Shown here: positions 27,148-35,916 of the stretch, in pieces
Position numbering within the stretch: position 1 is the stretch's first letter
Layout of the letters: each line of letters begins with the position of its first letter
Assembly (NCBI RefSeq): GCF_009711085.1
Contig: NZ_WMKA01000026.1
Location: 1-51,765 of the forward strand
Direction of reading: 5' to 3'
Source: Cellulosimicrobium composti
GTDB lineage: Bacteria > Actinomycetota > Actinomycetes > Actinomycetales > Cellulomonadaceae
DNA: 51,765 bases
Position numbers and translations under genes: made by a program
Notes under the pieces: model-generated
Database searches by the model: none
What the model saw: only the letters and a program-made list of their open reading frames with translations
What the model was told of the DNA's origin: nothing

Positions 27148-27758
27148 CCGCGCTCCTCCTGGCCGCGTGCGTCCTGGGAGCGACCTTGCCGTGGTGGGCG
27201 GCGCGCTCCGCGGTCGGGCGGCGGGCCGCCCTGGTCGCGCGGAACCCGGATGCGGCGGGCAGGTCCGCGCTCACGGACGGGGGCGCACCCGGGCACGGGT
27301 CGCGACGCTCCACGGGCACCGCCGAGCCCGCGATCGAGACGGGAGTGCTCCTCGAGCTTCTCGCGGCGGCGGTCGGGTCGGGCGCCGCCGTGCCGCGTGC
27401 GCTCGAGGTCGTCGGGACGTGCGTCGGCGGGCGCGACGGCGTCGCGCTGCGAGCGGCGGGTGCCGCGCTGCTCCTCGGGGCGTCGTGGGACGGCGCGTGG
27501 GCTGGGGCCCCGGCCCGGCTCGGCGTCGTGCAGCGCGCGCTGCGCCCGGCGTGGGTGCACGGCGCCGCGCCCGCCTCGTCGCTGCGCGCGGCGGCCGAGG
27601 CGTCGCGGCAGGACCGGACCGGGGCGGCGAAGGCCGCCGCGGCGCGGCTCGCCGTGCACCTCGTCCTGCCGCTCGGCACGTGCTTCCTCCCGGCCTTCGT
27701 GCTGGTCGGGCTCGTGCCCGTCCTGCTGTCCCTCGGCGCCGGTCTGCTCGGCGGGTAG
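27144..27758 (+). CDS. tadC: TadC-like pilus assembly membrane protein
   Basis: 204 aa, a shortened TadC/GspF-like protein. An N-terminal helix (MTALLLAACVLGATLPWW), a loop, the conserved ETGVLLELLAAAVGSGAAVPRALEVVG segment, and SSLRAAAEASRQDRTGAAKAAAARLAVHLVLPLGTCFLPAFVLVGLVPVLLSL with terminal membrane helices. The ATG overlaps the tadB stop. A hairpin follows before the pilin gene, which may limit read-through or stabilise upstream mRNA. Confidence 0.86.
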   Translation: MTALLLAACVLGATLPWWAARSAVGRRAALVARNPDAAGRSALTDGGAPGHGSRRSTGTAEPAIETGVLLELLAAAVGSGAAVPRALEVVGTCVGGRDGVALRAAGAALLLGASWDGAWAGAPARLGVVQRALRPAWVHGAAPASSLRAAAEASRQDRTGAAKAAAARLAVHLVLPLGTCFLPAFVLVGLVPVLLSLGAGLLGG

Positions 27759-27775
27759 GCGGCGCGGGCACGAGC

Positions 27776-27797
27776 CCGGGCGGCGTCGTGCGCCCGG
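27776..27797 (+). terminator. Hairpin between tadC and the pilin gene
   Basis: 7-bp stem 27776-27782 with 27791-27797, 8-base loop, inside the 177-base tadC-pilin gap. Such internal hairpins often set different levels for assembly proteins and the abundant pilin. The rest of the gap shows no clear promoter. Confidence 0.45.
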
Positions 27798-27935
27798 CCG
27801 CCGTTCCCGTCCACATGCCGCAGGCACACCGGACCGCTCCACAGGCTGCCGGCGCGGGGCTGCGGGAGCGGCGCCCGAGCCGCCACGGTGGGTCCGTTCG
27901 CCCGCGACCGCGGGCCGAGAGAGGGGAGAGGCGAG

Positions 27936-28142
27936 ATGACAGGACACGCTCGGCGCGCGCTCGCGCGCCTGACGGGGACGAGCACCGGCCAGGACGGCGA
28001 GGCGGGCCTGGCCACCGCGGAGTACGCCATCGCGACGGTCGCGGCGGCGGGCTTCGCGGGGCTGCTCATCGTCGTGCTGAAGAGCGGCGAGGTGCGCGAG
28101 CTCCTGCTCGGCATCGTGCGTAGCGCGCTCTCGCTGGGCTGA
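27936..28142 (+). CDS. Flp-type pilin, DUF4244 family
   Basis: 68 aa. A basic 22-residue leader ends near GQDGEAGLATAEYAIATVAAAGFAGLLIVVLKSGEVRELLLGIVRSALSLG; the hydrophobic helix after ATAEY, with a Glu five residues into the mature part, is the DUF4244/Flp pilin hallmark, and the prepilin cleavage is expected around the Gly-Leu-Ala of EAGLATAEY. The ATG at 27936 has GGGGAGAGG upstream. This is the main structural subunit of the pilus. It is followed 3 bases later by the TadE-like gene. Confidence 0.88.
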   Translation: MTGHARRALARLTGTSTGQDGEAGLATAEYAIATVAAAGFAGLLIVVLKSGEVRELLLGIVRSALSLG

Positions 28143-28145
28143 GCC

Positions 28146-28655
28146 GTGCGACGGGACGACGCGACGCGCGACGCTCGGCGTCGCACGCGGGCCGGGCGAC
28201 GGCTCGGGCGCTCCACCGGCCGTCGGCAGCACCGGGTACCTCCGGTGTCGGCGCTCCGGCGAGTCGCGCACCCGGTGACCGGCGCCCGGACGCGCGCACC
28301 GCGCGGCCGGGACGGCGCGGACGGCGAGCGAGGTGCGGTCACGGCCGAGCTCGCCGTGGCCCTGCCCGCGGTCGTGCTCGTCCTCGTCGTCGTCCTCACT
28401 CTCGCCGCGGCGGCGGGCGCCCAGATGCGCTCCGCCGACGCGGCGAGGGCTGCCGCGCGGGCCGCGGCCATCGGCGAGGACGACGCGGCGGTGCGGGCGA
28501 CCGCGCTGCGCGTCGCGGGGGACGGCGCGACGGTCGACGTCTCGCGCGGGGACCCGTGGGTCGAGGTGCGGGTCACGACGCCCGTCGTCGGCGGCTGGCT
28601 CTCCGGCTCGCCGCTGCGCGCGAGCGGTGACGCCGTCGCCTGGGTCGAGCCGTGA
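28146..28655 (+). CDS. TadE-like minor pilin
   Basis: 169 aa from the GTG at 28146; the true start may be a later GTG (for example at 28245) because the first 60 residues are Arg-rich and low in conservation. The core, ERGAVTAELAVALPAVVLVLVVVLTLAAAAGAQMRSADAARAAARAAAIGEDD, is a TadE-type prepilin-like segment with Glu at position +5 after the Ala-Val-Thr-Ala. The following domain is small and beta-rich (VSRGDPWVEVRVTTPVVGGWL). Probably a pseudopilin at the base or tip of the Flp pilus. Its stop overlaps the next GTG. Confidence 0.82.
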   Translation: MRRDDATRDARRRTRAGRRLGRSTGRRQHRVPPVSALRRVAHPVTGARTRAPRGRDGADGERGAVTAELAVALPAVVLVLVVVLTLAAAAGAQMRSADAARAAARAAAIGEDDAAVRATALRVAGDGATVDVSRGDPWVEVRVTTPVVGGWLSGSPLRASGDAVAWVEP

Positions 28656-29164
28656 GCGCGCGGCCCGTCACGGTCCCGGGCCGGGGCCGAGCAGCCGGGG
28701 ACGGTCCCGAGCGAGGAGGACGCCGCGTCCGGCGGGGTGACCTTGAGCGGGGAGGTGGCCGCGTCCGGCGGGGTGACCCCGAGCGGAAAGGTGGCCGCGT
28801 CGGGAGCGGTGATCCCGAGCGGGGAGCGGGCACGGTTCTCGTGCTCGGGATCGTCGCCGTGGTCCTCGTGCTCGCGCTCGGTCTCGCGTCGCTCGCGCGC
28901 GCCCAGGCCGCACGCGGGGCGGCGCAGACCGGGGCCGACCTCGCGGCGCTCGCGGCGGCCTCCGCCGCCCGGGACGGCTGGGACCCGTGCGCACGAGCGC
29001 GCGAGGTCGCGCCGCGCAACGGCGTCGTCGTCACGGCGTGCGCCGAGCAGGGCGCGGGCGTCGTCCGCGTCGACGTCGAGTCGAGCGCGGGCGTCACCGT
29101 GCTCGGCGTCGCGCTGGGCCGCGCGGCCGCAGCCGCGCGCGCCGGACCCGCGAGCGCGCGGTGA
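28652..29164 (+). CDS. Rv3654c-like TadE/TadF-type protein with repeat leader
   Basis: 170 aa. Residues about 57-170 match the Rv3654c group: ERGAGTVLVLGIVAVVLVLALGLASLARAQAARGAAQTGADLAALAAASAARDG, then Cys-containing CARAREVAPRNGVVVTACAEQG and a C-terminal VTVLGVALGRAAAAARAGPASAR. The region before this is odd: residues 29-62 are a tandem array of the 12-residue unit GDPERGGGRVRR, the last copy being the normal GDPERGAGTV entry to the membrane segment. The GTG overlaps the upstream stop (GTGA). It closes the Tad operon and ends 123 bases before the convergent helicase stop. Confidence 0.8.
   Translation: MSARPVTVPGRGRAAGDGPERGGRRVRRGDLERGGGRVRRGDPERKGGRVGSGDPERGAGTVLVLGIVAVVLVLALGLASLARAQAARGAAQTGADLAALAAASAARDGWDPCARAREVAPRNGVVVTACAEQGAGVVRVDVESSAGVTVLGVALGRAAAAARAGPASAR
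28736..28837 (+). repeat. In-frame 36-bp tandem repeat in the last Tad gene
   Basis: Two full 36-base units (28736-28771 and 28772-28807) and a partial third (28808-28837) are about 85% alike and keep the reading frame. A more diverged unit may precede them (from about 28700). The last unit is the conserved GDPERGAGTV start of the TadF-like core, so the array looks like an expansion of that segment. Confidence 0.8.
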
Positions 29165-29173
29165 CGGGCTTAC

Positions 29174-29337
29174 GCCGCACGGGTGTGGGCGGCCACGGCG
29201 TCGAGGAGACGTGCCGTGCCGGTGCCGGTGCCGGTGCCGTGCGGGCGTGGGCGAGCCACGGCGTCGAGGAGACGTGCGGTGCCGGGCCTATGCCGTGGGG
29301 GCGTGGGCGAGCACGGCGTCGAGCAGACGCACGGCGG
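29174..29337 (-). repeat. Three copies of the helicase gene's 3' end
   Basis: Copies start at the shared GCCG at 29174, 29236 and 29292 (spacing 62 and 56). The third is the real end of the helicase gene (stop at 29288-29290). The farthest one (from 29171) still reads, in the same strand, RLLDAVAAHTRAA followed by TAA at 29170-29172, against the gene's own RLLDAVLAHAPTA. The middle copy has one extra base. Copies 1 and 2 share 23 identical bases. A four-fold GCCGGT microsatellite accounts for the 6-base spacing difference. Confidence 0.8.
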
Positions 29338-31780
29338 CGGCCTTCTCCAGCGGGGCGTTGTACGACCCGCACTTGGGCGACTGCACGCACGCGGGGCAGC
29401 CGTCGTGGCAGGGGCAGCGGGCGATCGCGTCGCGCGTCGCGCGCAGCCACGTCGCGCCGAGCTCGAACCCGCGCTCGGCGAACCCGGCCCCGCCGGGGTA
29501 GGCGTCGTGGACGAACACGGTGGCCTCGCCGGTGTCGGCGTGCAGCGCGGTGGAGACGCCGCCGAGGTCCCAGCGGTCGCACGTCGCGAGGAGCGGGAGC
29601 AGGCCGATCGAGGCGTGCTCGGCGGCGTGCAGCGCGCCCGGGAGCTCGTCCGCGTCGACGCCCGCCTCCTCGATCACCGACGCCGGCACGGTCCACCACA
29701 CCGCCATCGTCGGGAGGGTGCGCTCGGGCAGGTCGAGGAGCTCCGTCCCGAGCACCTGCATGTCGGGCACGCGACGGCGCTGGAAGCTCACGACCTGGGA
29801 GCACACGTCGACCGGCCCGTAGCCCCACCCGATCGGACCCCACCGGCGCTCGACGACCTCGCGTCCCGCCGCGACGTCGCCGTCCGCGGGGTCGTCGACG
29901 ATCGTGATGGACGTCGTCGAGCGCGACCACGTGCCGTAGTCCACGTCCCGACGGCGCACGAGCGCGACGTGGTCGGCGAGGTCGAGGTGCTCGACGACGT
30001 AGGTGCGGCCCTGGTGCACGTACACGGCGCCGTCGTGCACGGACCCGTCCGCAGACGCGGCGTCGACCGTGCCGAGGAGCCGACCGGTGTCGGCCTCCGC
30101 CACGCGCACGGGTGCGCCGCCCGAGCCGCGCAGGTCCGTCATGCCCGACGCGGGCTGCGCGTGCGTCCAGTACCAGCCCGACGCGCGGCGGCGCAGGGCG
30201 CCGCGCGCGACGAGCACGTCGAGCAGCCCGCGGACGGCCTGCGGGTCGCCGAACGCGCGCAGGTCGTCGGTGCGCAGCGGGACCTCGGCCGCGGCCGCGC
30301 ACAGGTGGGGCGCGAGGACGTAGGGGTTCGCGGGGTCGAAGACCGTCGCCTCGAGCGGTGCGTCGAAGACCGCCTCGGGGTGGTGCACGAGGAACGTGTC
30401 GAGCGGGTCCTCGCGCGCGACGAACGCGACGAGCCCGTCCGCGCCCGCGCGTCCGGCGCGGCCCGCCTGCTGCCACACGGACATGCGCGTCCCGGGCCAG
30501 CCCGCGATGAGCACGGCGTCCAGGCCGGAGATGTCGACCCCGAGCTCGAGCGCGTTCGTCGTCGCGAGCCCCAGCACCTCGCCCGTGCGTACCGCGTCCT
30601 CGAGCTCGCGCCGCTCCTCGGGCAGGTACCCGCCCCGGTACGCCGCGACGCGCCGCACGAGGCGCGGGTCGACGACCCGCACGCTGTCCTGGGTCTGCAC
30701 GGCGACGGACTCCGCGCCGCGCCGCGACCGGGTGAACGCGAGCGTGCGCGCGCCGGCGATGACGAGGTCCGCGAGCAGGTCGGCGGCCTCGGCGGTCGCG
30801 CTGCGCCGCGGGTGCTCGGGCGCCTCGGCCGCGACGGCGGGGTCGTCGTCGCGGTCCTCCGCCGGGTCCGGCCCCGCCTCGAAGCCGACGACCTCGGGCG
30901 GCTCCCACAGCGCGAAGGTCTTGCGGCCCGCGGGCGAGGTGTCGCGCGCGACGGTCACGACGTCGTCGGGCTCGACGCCGACGAGCCGAGCGGCGCTCGT
31001 CGCCGGGTCGGCCGACGTCGCGGACGCGACGACGAACGTGGGAGGGCGGTCGCCCTCGCGCGCGTAGTGCGCGGCGAGGCGGCGCAGGCGCCGGAGCACG
31101 AGCGACACGTGCGCACCGAACACGCCCCGGTACGCGTGGCCCTCGTCGACGACGACGTAGCGCAGGTCCCGCAGGAGGCGCGCCCAGCCGCGGTGGTTCG
31201 GCAGGAGCGCAAAGTGCAGGAAGTCGGGGTTGGTCAGCACGACGTCGGCGTGCTCGCGGACCCACCGGCGCTCGTCCTGGCCCGTGTCGCCGTCGCACGT
31301 CGCGACGCGCACGTCGCGCGTGCCGGCGGCGTCGAGGAGCCGCTGGAGCCCGGCGAGCTGGTCGGCCGCGAGCGCCTTCGTGGGCGAGAGGTAGAGCACA
31401 GCGCCGCGCCGTGCGACCGACTCGATGCGACCGGGGTCGAGCACGCGCGCCGCCGCGTCGGCGCGGACGGCCGTGAGCGCCGGGAGCCAGAACGCGAGCG
31501 ACTTGCCCGAGCCCGTGGAGGTCGCGAGCGCGACGTGCCGGCCCGACCACGCGGCGTCGGCGGCCTCCACCTGGTGCTCCCAGGGGCGCTCCACGCCGAG
31601 CGCGCGGTACCCCGCGACGAGCGACGCGTCGGCCCACGCGGGCCACTCGCCCTGGGTGCCGGGGCGCGCGGGCAGCTCGCGCACGTGCCGCAGGCGCTCG
31701 TCGCGACGCCCGCCCGCGCGCAGCACGTCGAGCAGCGTCGCGCTCGTCGGTCGCAGGGTGGGGGCGGGGGCGTTCGGCAC
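29288..31780 (-). CDS. Large DEAD/DEAH-type helicase with Cys cluster (MrfA/YprA/Hrq1-like)
   Basis: 830 aa superfamily 2 helicase. Walker A ATSTGSGKS is residues 86-94. The Walker B is DEGH (VVVDEGHAY) and motif III is SATSADP. RecA2 motifs include TLAFTRSRRGAE, TNALELGVDISGLD and QQAGRAGRAG. The C-terminal DUF1998 region has a four-Cys cluster in CPCHDGCPACVQSPKCGSYN, which binds zinc in MrfA. MrfA/Hrq1-like helicases unwind 3'-5' and act in repair of interstrand crosslinks such as those from mitomycin C. The ATG at 31780 has no strong RBS. It is convergent with the Tad operon, the same neighbourhood as Rv3649 in mycobacteria. Confidence 0.93.
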   Translation of the reverse strand: MPNAPAPTLRPTSATLLDVLRAGGRRDERLRHVRELPARPGTQGEWPAWADASLVAGYRALGVERPWEHQVEAADAAWSGRHVALATSTGSGKSLAFWLPALTAVRADAAARVLDPGRIESVARRGAVLYLSPTKALAADQLAGLQRLLDAAGTRDVRVATCDGDTGQDERRWVREHADVVLTNPDFLHFALLPNHRGWARLLRDLRYVVVDEGHAYRGVFGAHVSLVLRRLRRLAAHYAREGDRPPTFVVASATSADPATSAARLVGVEPDDVVTVARDTSPAGRKTFALWEPPEVVGFEAGPDPAEDRDDDPAVAAEAPEHPRRSATAEAADLLADLVIAGARTLAFTRSRRGAESVAVQTQDSVRVVDPRLVRRVAAYRGGYLPEERRELEDAVRTGEVLGLATTNALELGVDISGLDAVLIAGWPGTRMSVWQQAGRAGRAGADGLVAFVAREDPLDTFLVHHPEAVFDAPLEATVFDPANPYVLAPHLCAAAAEVPLRTDDLRAFGDPQAVRGLLDVLVARGALRRRASGWYWTHAQPASGMTDLRGSGGAPVRVAEADTGRLLGTVDAASADGSVHDGAVYVHQGRTYVVEHLDLADHVALVRRRDVDYGTWSRSTTSITIVDDPADGDVAAGREVVERRWGPIGWGYGPVDVCSQVVSFQRRRVPDMQVLGTELLDLPERTLPTMAVWWTVPASVIEEAGVDADELPGALHAAEHASIGLLPLLATCDRWDLGGVSTALHADTGEATVFVHDAYPGGAGFAERGFELGATWLRATRDAIARCPCHDGCPACVQSPKCGSYNAPLEKAAAVRLLDAVLAHAPTA

Positions 31781-31883
31781 GCCTCCGAGTCTCCCACCTC
31801 CGGCCCACGCGTCGGCCGAGGACCGTGCCGCGCGGGACCTCCGGCCCTCGCGCCGTGCTCACGGCCCGTCGCACGATCGGGGC

Positions 31884-32531
<648 letters not shown>

Positions 32532-32560
32532 GGGCCGCCGACCACGCGGTCGTGGCCGCA

Positions 32561-32616
32561 CGACCATGCGGTTCTTGCCCGTCCGGTGCTCGGGACGGGT
32601 CACAACCGCATGGTCG
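32561..32616. repeat. 24-bp-arm inverted repeat with CAACCGCATGGTCG core
   Basis: Bases 32561-32584 pair with 32593-32616 around an 8-base loop; 21 of 24 positions match. It lies between the stops of the convergent SRPBCC and M18 genes, so it can end both transcripts. The core ACAACCGCATGGTCGGCG (32602-32619) occurs again at 41285-41302, pointing to a dispersed repeat family and not only a local terminator. Confidence 0.8.
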
Positions 32617-32637
32617 GCGGGTGGGGGCGGGAGCCCG

Positions 32638-34026
32638 TCAGCCGCGGAAGACCTCGACCACGGCGCGCGTGAGGTACCACGGGTCCACGACGGCGGTGAG
32701 CTCGCGCGCGGAGTGCATCGAGAGGATCGGGACCCCGACGTCGACCGTGCGGACGCCGAGGCGGGTCGCGGTGAGCGGACCGATCGTCGAACCGCACGGG
32801 ACGGTGTTCCTCGACACGAACTCCTGGCTCGGCACCCCGGCCCGGGCGCACGCGCGGGCCCACGCCGCGGCGCCGTGCGCGTCGGTCGTGTACCGCTGGT
32901 TCGCGTTGATCTTGAGGATCGGCCCGCCGCCCGCGAGGGGACGGTTCGCCGGGTCGTGCCGCTCGGGGTAGTTGGGGTGCACGGAGTGCCCGACGTCGCT
33001 CGACACGCACAGCGACGACGCGAGCTGCCGGTGCCGCTCCTCCTCCGTGCCGCCGAGGCCGGCCGCGACGCGCGCGAGCACGTCGGCGAGGAACGGGCCC
33101 GACGCGCCCGAGCGCGACTCCGACCCGATCTCCTCGTGGTCGAACGCGGCCAGCACCGGGATCACGGAGCCCTCGACGGGCCGGTCGGGCGAACCGGCGA
33201 CCTCGAGGAGCGCGACGAGCCCCGCGTGGACGGACAGAAGGTTGTCGAGCCGCCCGGACGCGAGGAACGCGTCGTGCGCGCCGAACACGCGGGGCGACTG
33301 GGTGTCGGCCACCACGACGTCGTAGCCCGTGACGTCGCTCGCGCGCACGCCCGCGTGGTGCGCGAGCTCGGCGAGCACGTCCCCGCCGCTCGGCCCACCG
33401 GCGGTGTCGGAGCCCGCGGGGCCGTCCGCCGAGGCGAGCCCCCACACGGGCTGGGTGTGCTGCTGCTTGTCGAGCGTGAGCCCGTCGTTCGCGGCGCGGT
33501 CGAGGTGGATCGCGAGCTGCGGGATGCGCAGCAGGGGGCCCGTGCGCACGAGGTGCTCGGCGCCGTCGGCCGTGACGAGGCGACCGGCGAGCTCGAGCTC
33601 GCGGTCGAGCCACGAGTTGAGCAGTGGCCCGCCGTAGATCTCCACACCTGCCTGCCACCAGCCCTCGCGGCCCACGCTCGGGCGCGGCTTGAGCTTGAAC
33701 CCGGGGGAGTCGGTGTGCGCGCCGAGGACCGCGAACGGCGTCGTCGGGCTCGCGCCCGCGGGCACGGCCCACGCGATCACCGCGCCGTCGCGCACGACGA
33801 CGTACCGTCCGCCCGCAGGCCCGTCGCCCTCGGCGTCGCGCACCCTCGGCCACGCCGCGGTCTCGTCGAGCCGCTCGAAGCCCACGGCCTCGAGGCGGCG
33901 CGCGACCTCGTGCGCCGCGTGGTACGACGACGGCGACGCCTCGACGAACGTCGCGAGGTCGTGCGCGTGCGCGAGGGCGCGGTCGCGCAGGGCGGGGTCG
34001 GTCACGGGGGTGCTGGGCGTCGACAC
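32638..34026 (-). CDS. M18 family aminopeptidase (aspartyl aminopeptidase type)
   Basis: 462 aa, normal for M18. It removes N-terminal acidic or other residues from peptides in the cytoplasm and is a dinuclear zinc enzyme. Visible metal and catalytic motifs: LGAHTDSPGFKLKPRP (His and Asp ligands), LDKQQHTQPVWGLA, SGRLDNLLSVHAGLVALLE, FDHEEIGSESRSGASGPFL (the DHEE/E ligand region), CVSSDVGHSVHPNYPERHDP, and SRNTVPCGSTIGPLTATRLGVRTVDVGVPILSMHSARE. The GTG at 34026 has GGTGGGG upstream; an earlier GTG at 34044 is possible. Convergent with the SRPBCC gene. Confidence 0.94.
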   Translation of the reverse strand: MSTPSTPVTDPALRDRALAHAHDLATFVEASPSSYHAAHEVARRLEAVGFERLDETAAWPRVRDAEGDGPAGGRYVVVRDGAVIAWAVPAGASPTTPFAVLGAHTDSPGFKLKPRPSVGREGWWQAGVEIYGGPLLNSWLDRELELAGRLVTADGAEHLVRTGPLLRIPQLAIHLDRAANDGLTLDKQQHTQPVWGLASADGPAGSDTAGGPSGGDVLAELAHHAGVRASDVTGYDVVVADTQSPRVFGAHDAFLASGRLDNLLSVHAGLVALLEVAGSPDRPVEGSVIPVLAAFDHEEIGSESRSGASGPFLADVLARVAAGLGGTEEERHRQLASSLCVSSDVGHSVHPNYPERHDPANRPLAGGGPILKINANQRYTTDAHGAAAWARACARAGVPSQEFVSRNTVPCGSTIGPLTATRLGVRTVDVGVPILSMHSARELTAVVDPWYLTRAVVEVFRG

Positions 34027-34070
34027 GTGCCCCACCCTACGCACGCGCGGGAACGGCGCGTCGTCGCGCC

Positions 34071-34108
34071 ACCGTCCCGGACTCGGTCGGAGACGAGCCC
34101 GGGACGGT
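34071..34108 (-). terminator. Hairpin after the anti-sigma gene
   Basis: 10-bp stem 34071-34080 with 34099-34108, 18-base loop, extended by GCGC pairing after a bulge. It is about 60 bases downstream of the putative anti-sigma stop on the minus strand. Confidence 0.6.
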
Positions 34109-34165
34109 GCGCCGCAGCGGAACGCGTCGGGGACGGAGGCGGGACGACGGTCGGACCTCTGGGAC

Positions 34166-35053
34166 CTACTCCCCGTCGCCCCCGCCCGGCTCCTCGGACG
34201 AGGGCTCGACGACGAACGGGACGGTCTCCGACACGAGCCAGCCGTCGAACAGCGGCTCGTCGGGGCCGGGCGACGTGACGGGCTCGCCCCAGGCCCCGTC
34301 GCGCTCCAGCGCGTAGGACGACACGACCCACGGGACCACGGCGGCGAGCTCGTACTCGCCGGGGAGCAGCGACGGCGCGTGCGAGGCGACGCCCTCCGGG
34401 TCGCACAGGGCGAACGAGTCCACCGCGCTCCCCACGTCCAGCACCTGGCCCTCGTCGAGCCGCACCGGGTCCACGGGCTCCTGGTGGTACGACACGGTCG
34501 ACGACACGACGACGCCGTCCTGGAGGATCACGTACCCGGCGCGGGCGACCGGGTCCAGCACCTCGGCCCGTGCGTCGTCGGCGACCGTGAGGTGCGCCGC
34601 GACGTCGACGAGGCGCAGGGACTCGACCGAGACCGCCGCGGCGTCGACGCTCACCGTCGCGAGCAGGTCGGGTCCCGTGGCCGCCGGGGCGGGCGCCTGG
34701 CACAGGAGCGAGTCGCGGGTGACCGGGCTCGGGAACGCCGCCCGGTGCGTCGGGTCGGGGCTCGGCTCGGGCTCCGGGGTCGTCGTCGGGTCGGGGCTCG
34801 GTGCCGGAGCGGGCAGGACCGGTCGCGGGTCGTCGTCGTCGGCGAGCACCGCGCTCGCGCCGACGCCGACGGCGGCGACGGCCAGCACGGCGGCCGTGCC
34901 GACGAGGACCGCGCGGCGGCGTCGGGCGTGGCGCACCCCGCCCGCGACGCGACGCGCGGCCGTCTCGTCGTCCGTGCGGGGCGTGACCTCGTCGGCGACC
35001 GCGCGCAGCAGGACGTCGAGGTCGAGGGGGCCGGAGGTCTGGGGGCGGTTCAT
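34166..35053 (-). CDS. Putative membrane anti-sigma factor with exported domain
   Basis: 295 aa. A cytoplasmic N-terminus of about 50 residues (MNRPQTSGPLDLDVLLRAVADEVTPRT) precedes one membrane helix (about 53-72, AVLVGTAAVLAVAAVGVGASAVLA). A Pro/Thr/Glu/Asp linker (PSPDPTTTPEPEPSPDP) and a roughly 190-residue extracytoplasmic domain of unknown fold follow. No ZAS/HxxxCxxC motif is seen, so the anti-sigma call rests on context: its ATG overlaps the stop of the SigE-type sigma gene (ATGA), and the N-terminus/TM/outer sensor layout is that of anti-sigma partners. Likely senses envelope state. An alternative is a plain membrane lipoprotein-like substrate of the sigma regulon. Confidence 0.7.
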   Translation of the reverse strand: MNRPQTSGPLDLDVLLRAVADEVTPRTDDETAARRVAGGVRHARRRRAVLVGTAAVLAVAAVGVGASAVLADDDDPRPVLPAPAPSPDPTTTPEPEPSPDPTHRAAFPSPVTRDSLLCQAPAPAATGPDLLATVSVDAAAVSVESLRLVDVAAHLTVADDARAEVLDPVARAGYVILQDGVVVSSTVSYHQEPVDPVRLDEGQVLDVGSAVDSFALCDPEGVASHAPSLLPGEYELAAVVPWVVSSYALERDGAWGEPVTSPGPDEPLFDGWLVSETVPFVVEPSSEEPGGGDGE

Positions 35054-35667
35054 CGCGCACCTCGCGGGGTCGTCGGGGCTGGCGGGGTCGACGGCGGTGC
35101 GGGCGGGGACGACGACGCGCGGGTCCGTGCGGTCGACGGTCGCACCGGTGCGACGGGCAGGTCGTCGCCCTCGTCCGCGCGGAGCGGGCCGAGGCGCGCC
35201 GCGAGCTTCGCGTTCGCGTCGCTGAGGTACCGCTTGACGGTGCCCTCGCTCAGCCCGAGGCGCTCCGCGACGTCCCGGACGGGCAGGTCGGAGTAGTACC
35301 GGAGCACGACGCACGCGCGCTCCCGGGGGGACAGGACCGCGAGCGCCTCGACGACGTCGACCCGCGCCTCGACCGCGGGCTCGGCCGGGGCGCTCGTTCC
35401 GGGCGCGGCGAGCAGGTGCCGCACCCCGTCCCAGCGCCGGCGCCGGCGGGTGCCGTCGAGGAAGACCGTGAGGACGGCGCGCCGCACGTAGCTCTCGGCG
35501 AGCGCGAAGTCGGTCGCCGCGCGACCCGTGCGGAACGTGCGGTAGAGGGCGTCCTGGACCAGGTCCTCCGCCGCCGGGACGTCCCCCGTGAGCAGGTAGG
35601 CGTACCCCACGAGCGCTCGCCGCCGTGTGCGGACGATCTCGTCCAGCACCTCTTCCCAGTGCGCCAT
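35050..35667 (-). CDS. ECF sigma factor, SigE family
   Basis: 205 aa. Sigma-70 region 2 spans about 8-75 (ALVGYAYLLTGDVPAAEDLVQDALYRTFRTGR), and region 4 about 110-160 (LSPRERACVVLRYYSDLPVRDVAERLGLSEGTVKRYLSDANAKLAARLG). The LxxA..L.GD...AEDLVQ signature and the RYLSDANAKLAARLG end mark the SigE actinobacterial ECF group. The C-terminal 40 residues are Pro/Ser-rich. The ATG at 35667 follows AGAGGGG. It directs RNA polymerase to a small regulon, probably including itself. It is coupled to the membrane protein gene by ATGA. A GGGGTG/CACCCC dyad at 35735-35753 is upstream. Confidence 0.9.
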   Translation of the reverse strand: MAHWEEVLDEIVRTRRRALVGYAYLLTGDVPAAEDLVQDALYRTFRTGRAATDFALAESYVRRAVLTVFLDGTRRRRRWDGVRHLLAAPGTSAPAEPAVEARVDVVEALAVLSPRERACVVLRYYSDLPVRDVAERLGLSEGTVKRYLSDANAKLAARLGPLRADEGDDLPVAPVRPSTARTRASSSPPAPPSTPPAPTTPRGAR

Positions 35668-35831
35668 CGCGCCCGCCCCTCTGCTCGTGGATCGGCTCTC
35701 GACCGTCTCAACGAACGGGTCGCGGGTCCGGTTGGGGGTGAAGTCTCCACCCCGGTGCGCCCGGGGCCCCGGATCGCGCGCGGCACCGCGCGCCAGTGGC
35801 GCGCTTGTGACATCGCGCACGAGTGGTCGTG

Positions 35832-35855
35832 ACGTGTCTCACACGTGCGTAGACT
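35832..35855 (+). promoter_or_regulatory. hppA promoter -10 and overlapping operator dyad
   Basis: The dyad ACGTGT-CTC-ACACGT occupies 35832-35846 and is followed 3 bases later by the -10-like TAGACT (35850-35855). The -35 region is weak (TCGTGA at 35827-35832), and the dyad overlaps it, so a DNA-binding protein there would control the start near 35862. Confidence 0.5.
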
Positions 35856-35916
35856 CACCCCCATCGCTCCGGCAGGGGCCCGGTGCGGTGGTCGTCGCAG
35901 TCGTCAAGGAGGACGG

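Noticed and set aside
29165-29287. A small gene in the repeats after the Tad operon.
   Set aside because: The open frame there is only the duplicated helicase end read in either strand; it has no independent start or RBS.
34166-35053. A ZAS-type (zinc) anti-sigma domain in the sigma partner.
   Set aside because: No HxxxCxxC motif lies in its N-terminal cytoplasmic part; the call is kept on context alone with lower confidence.
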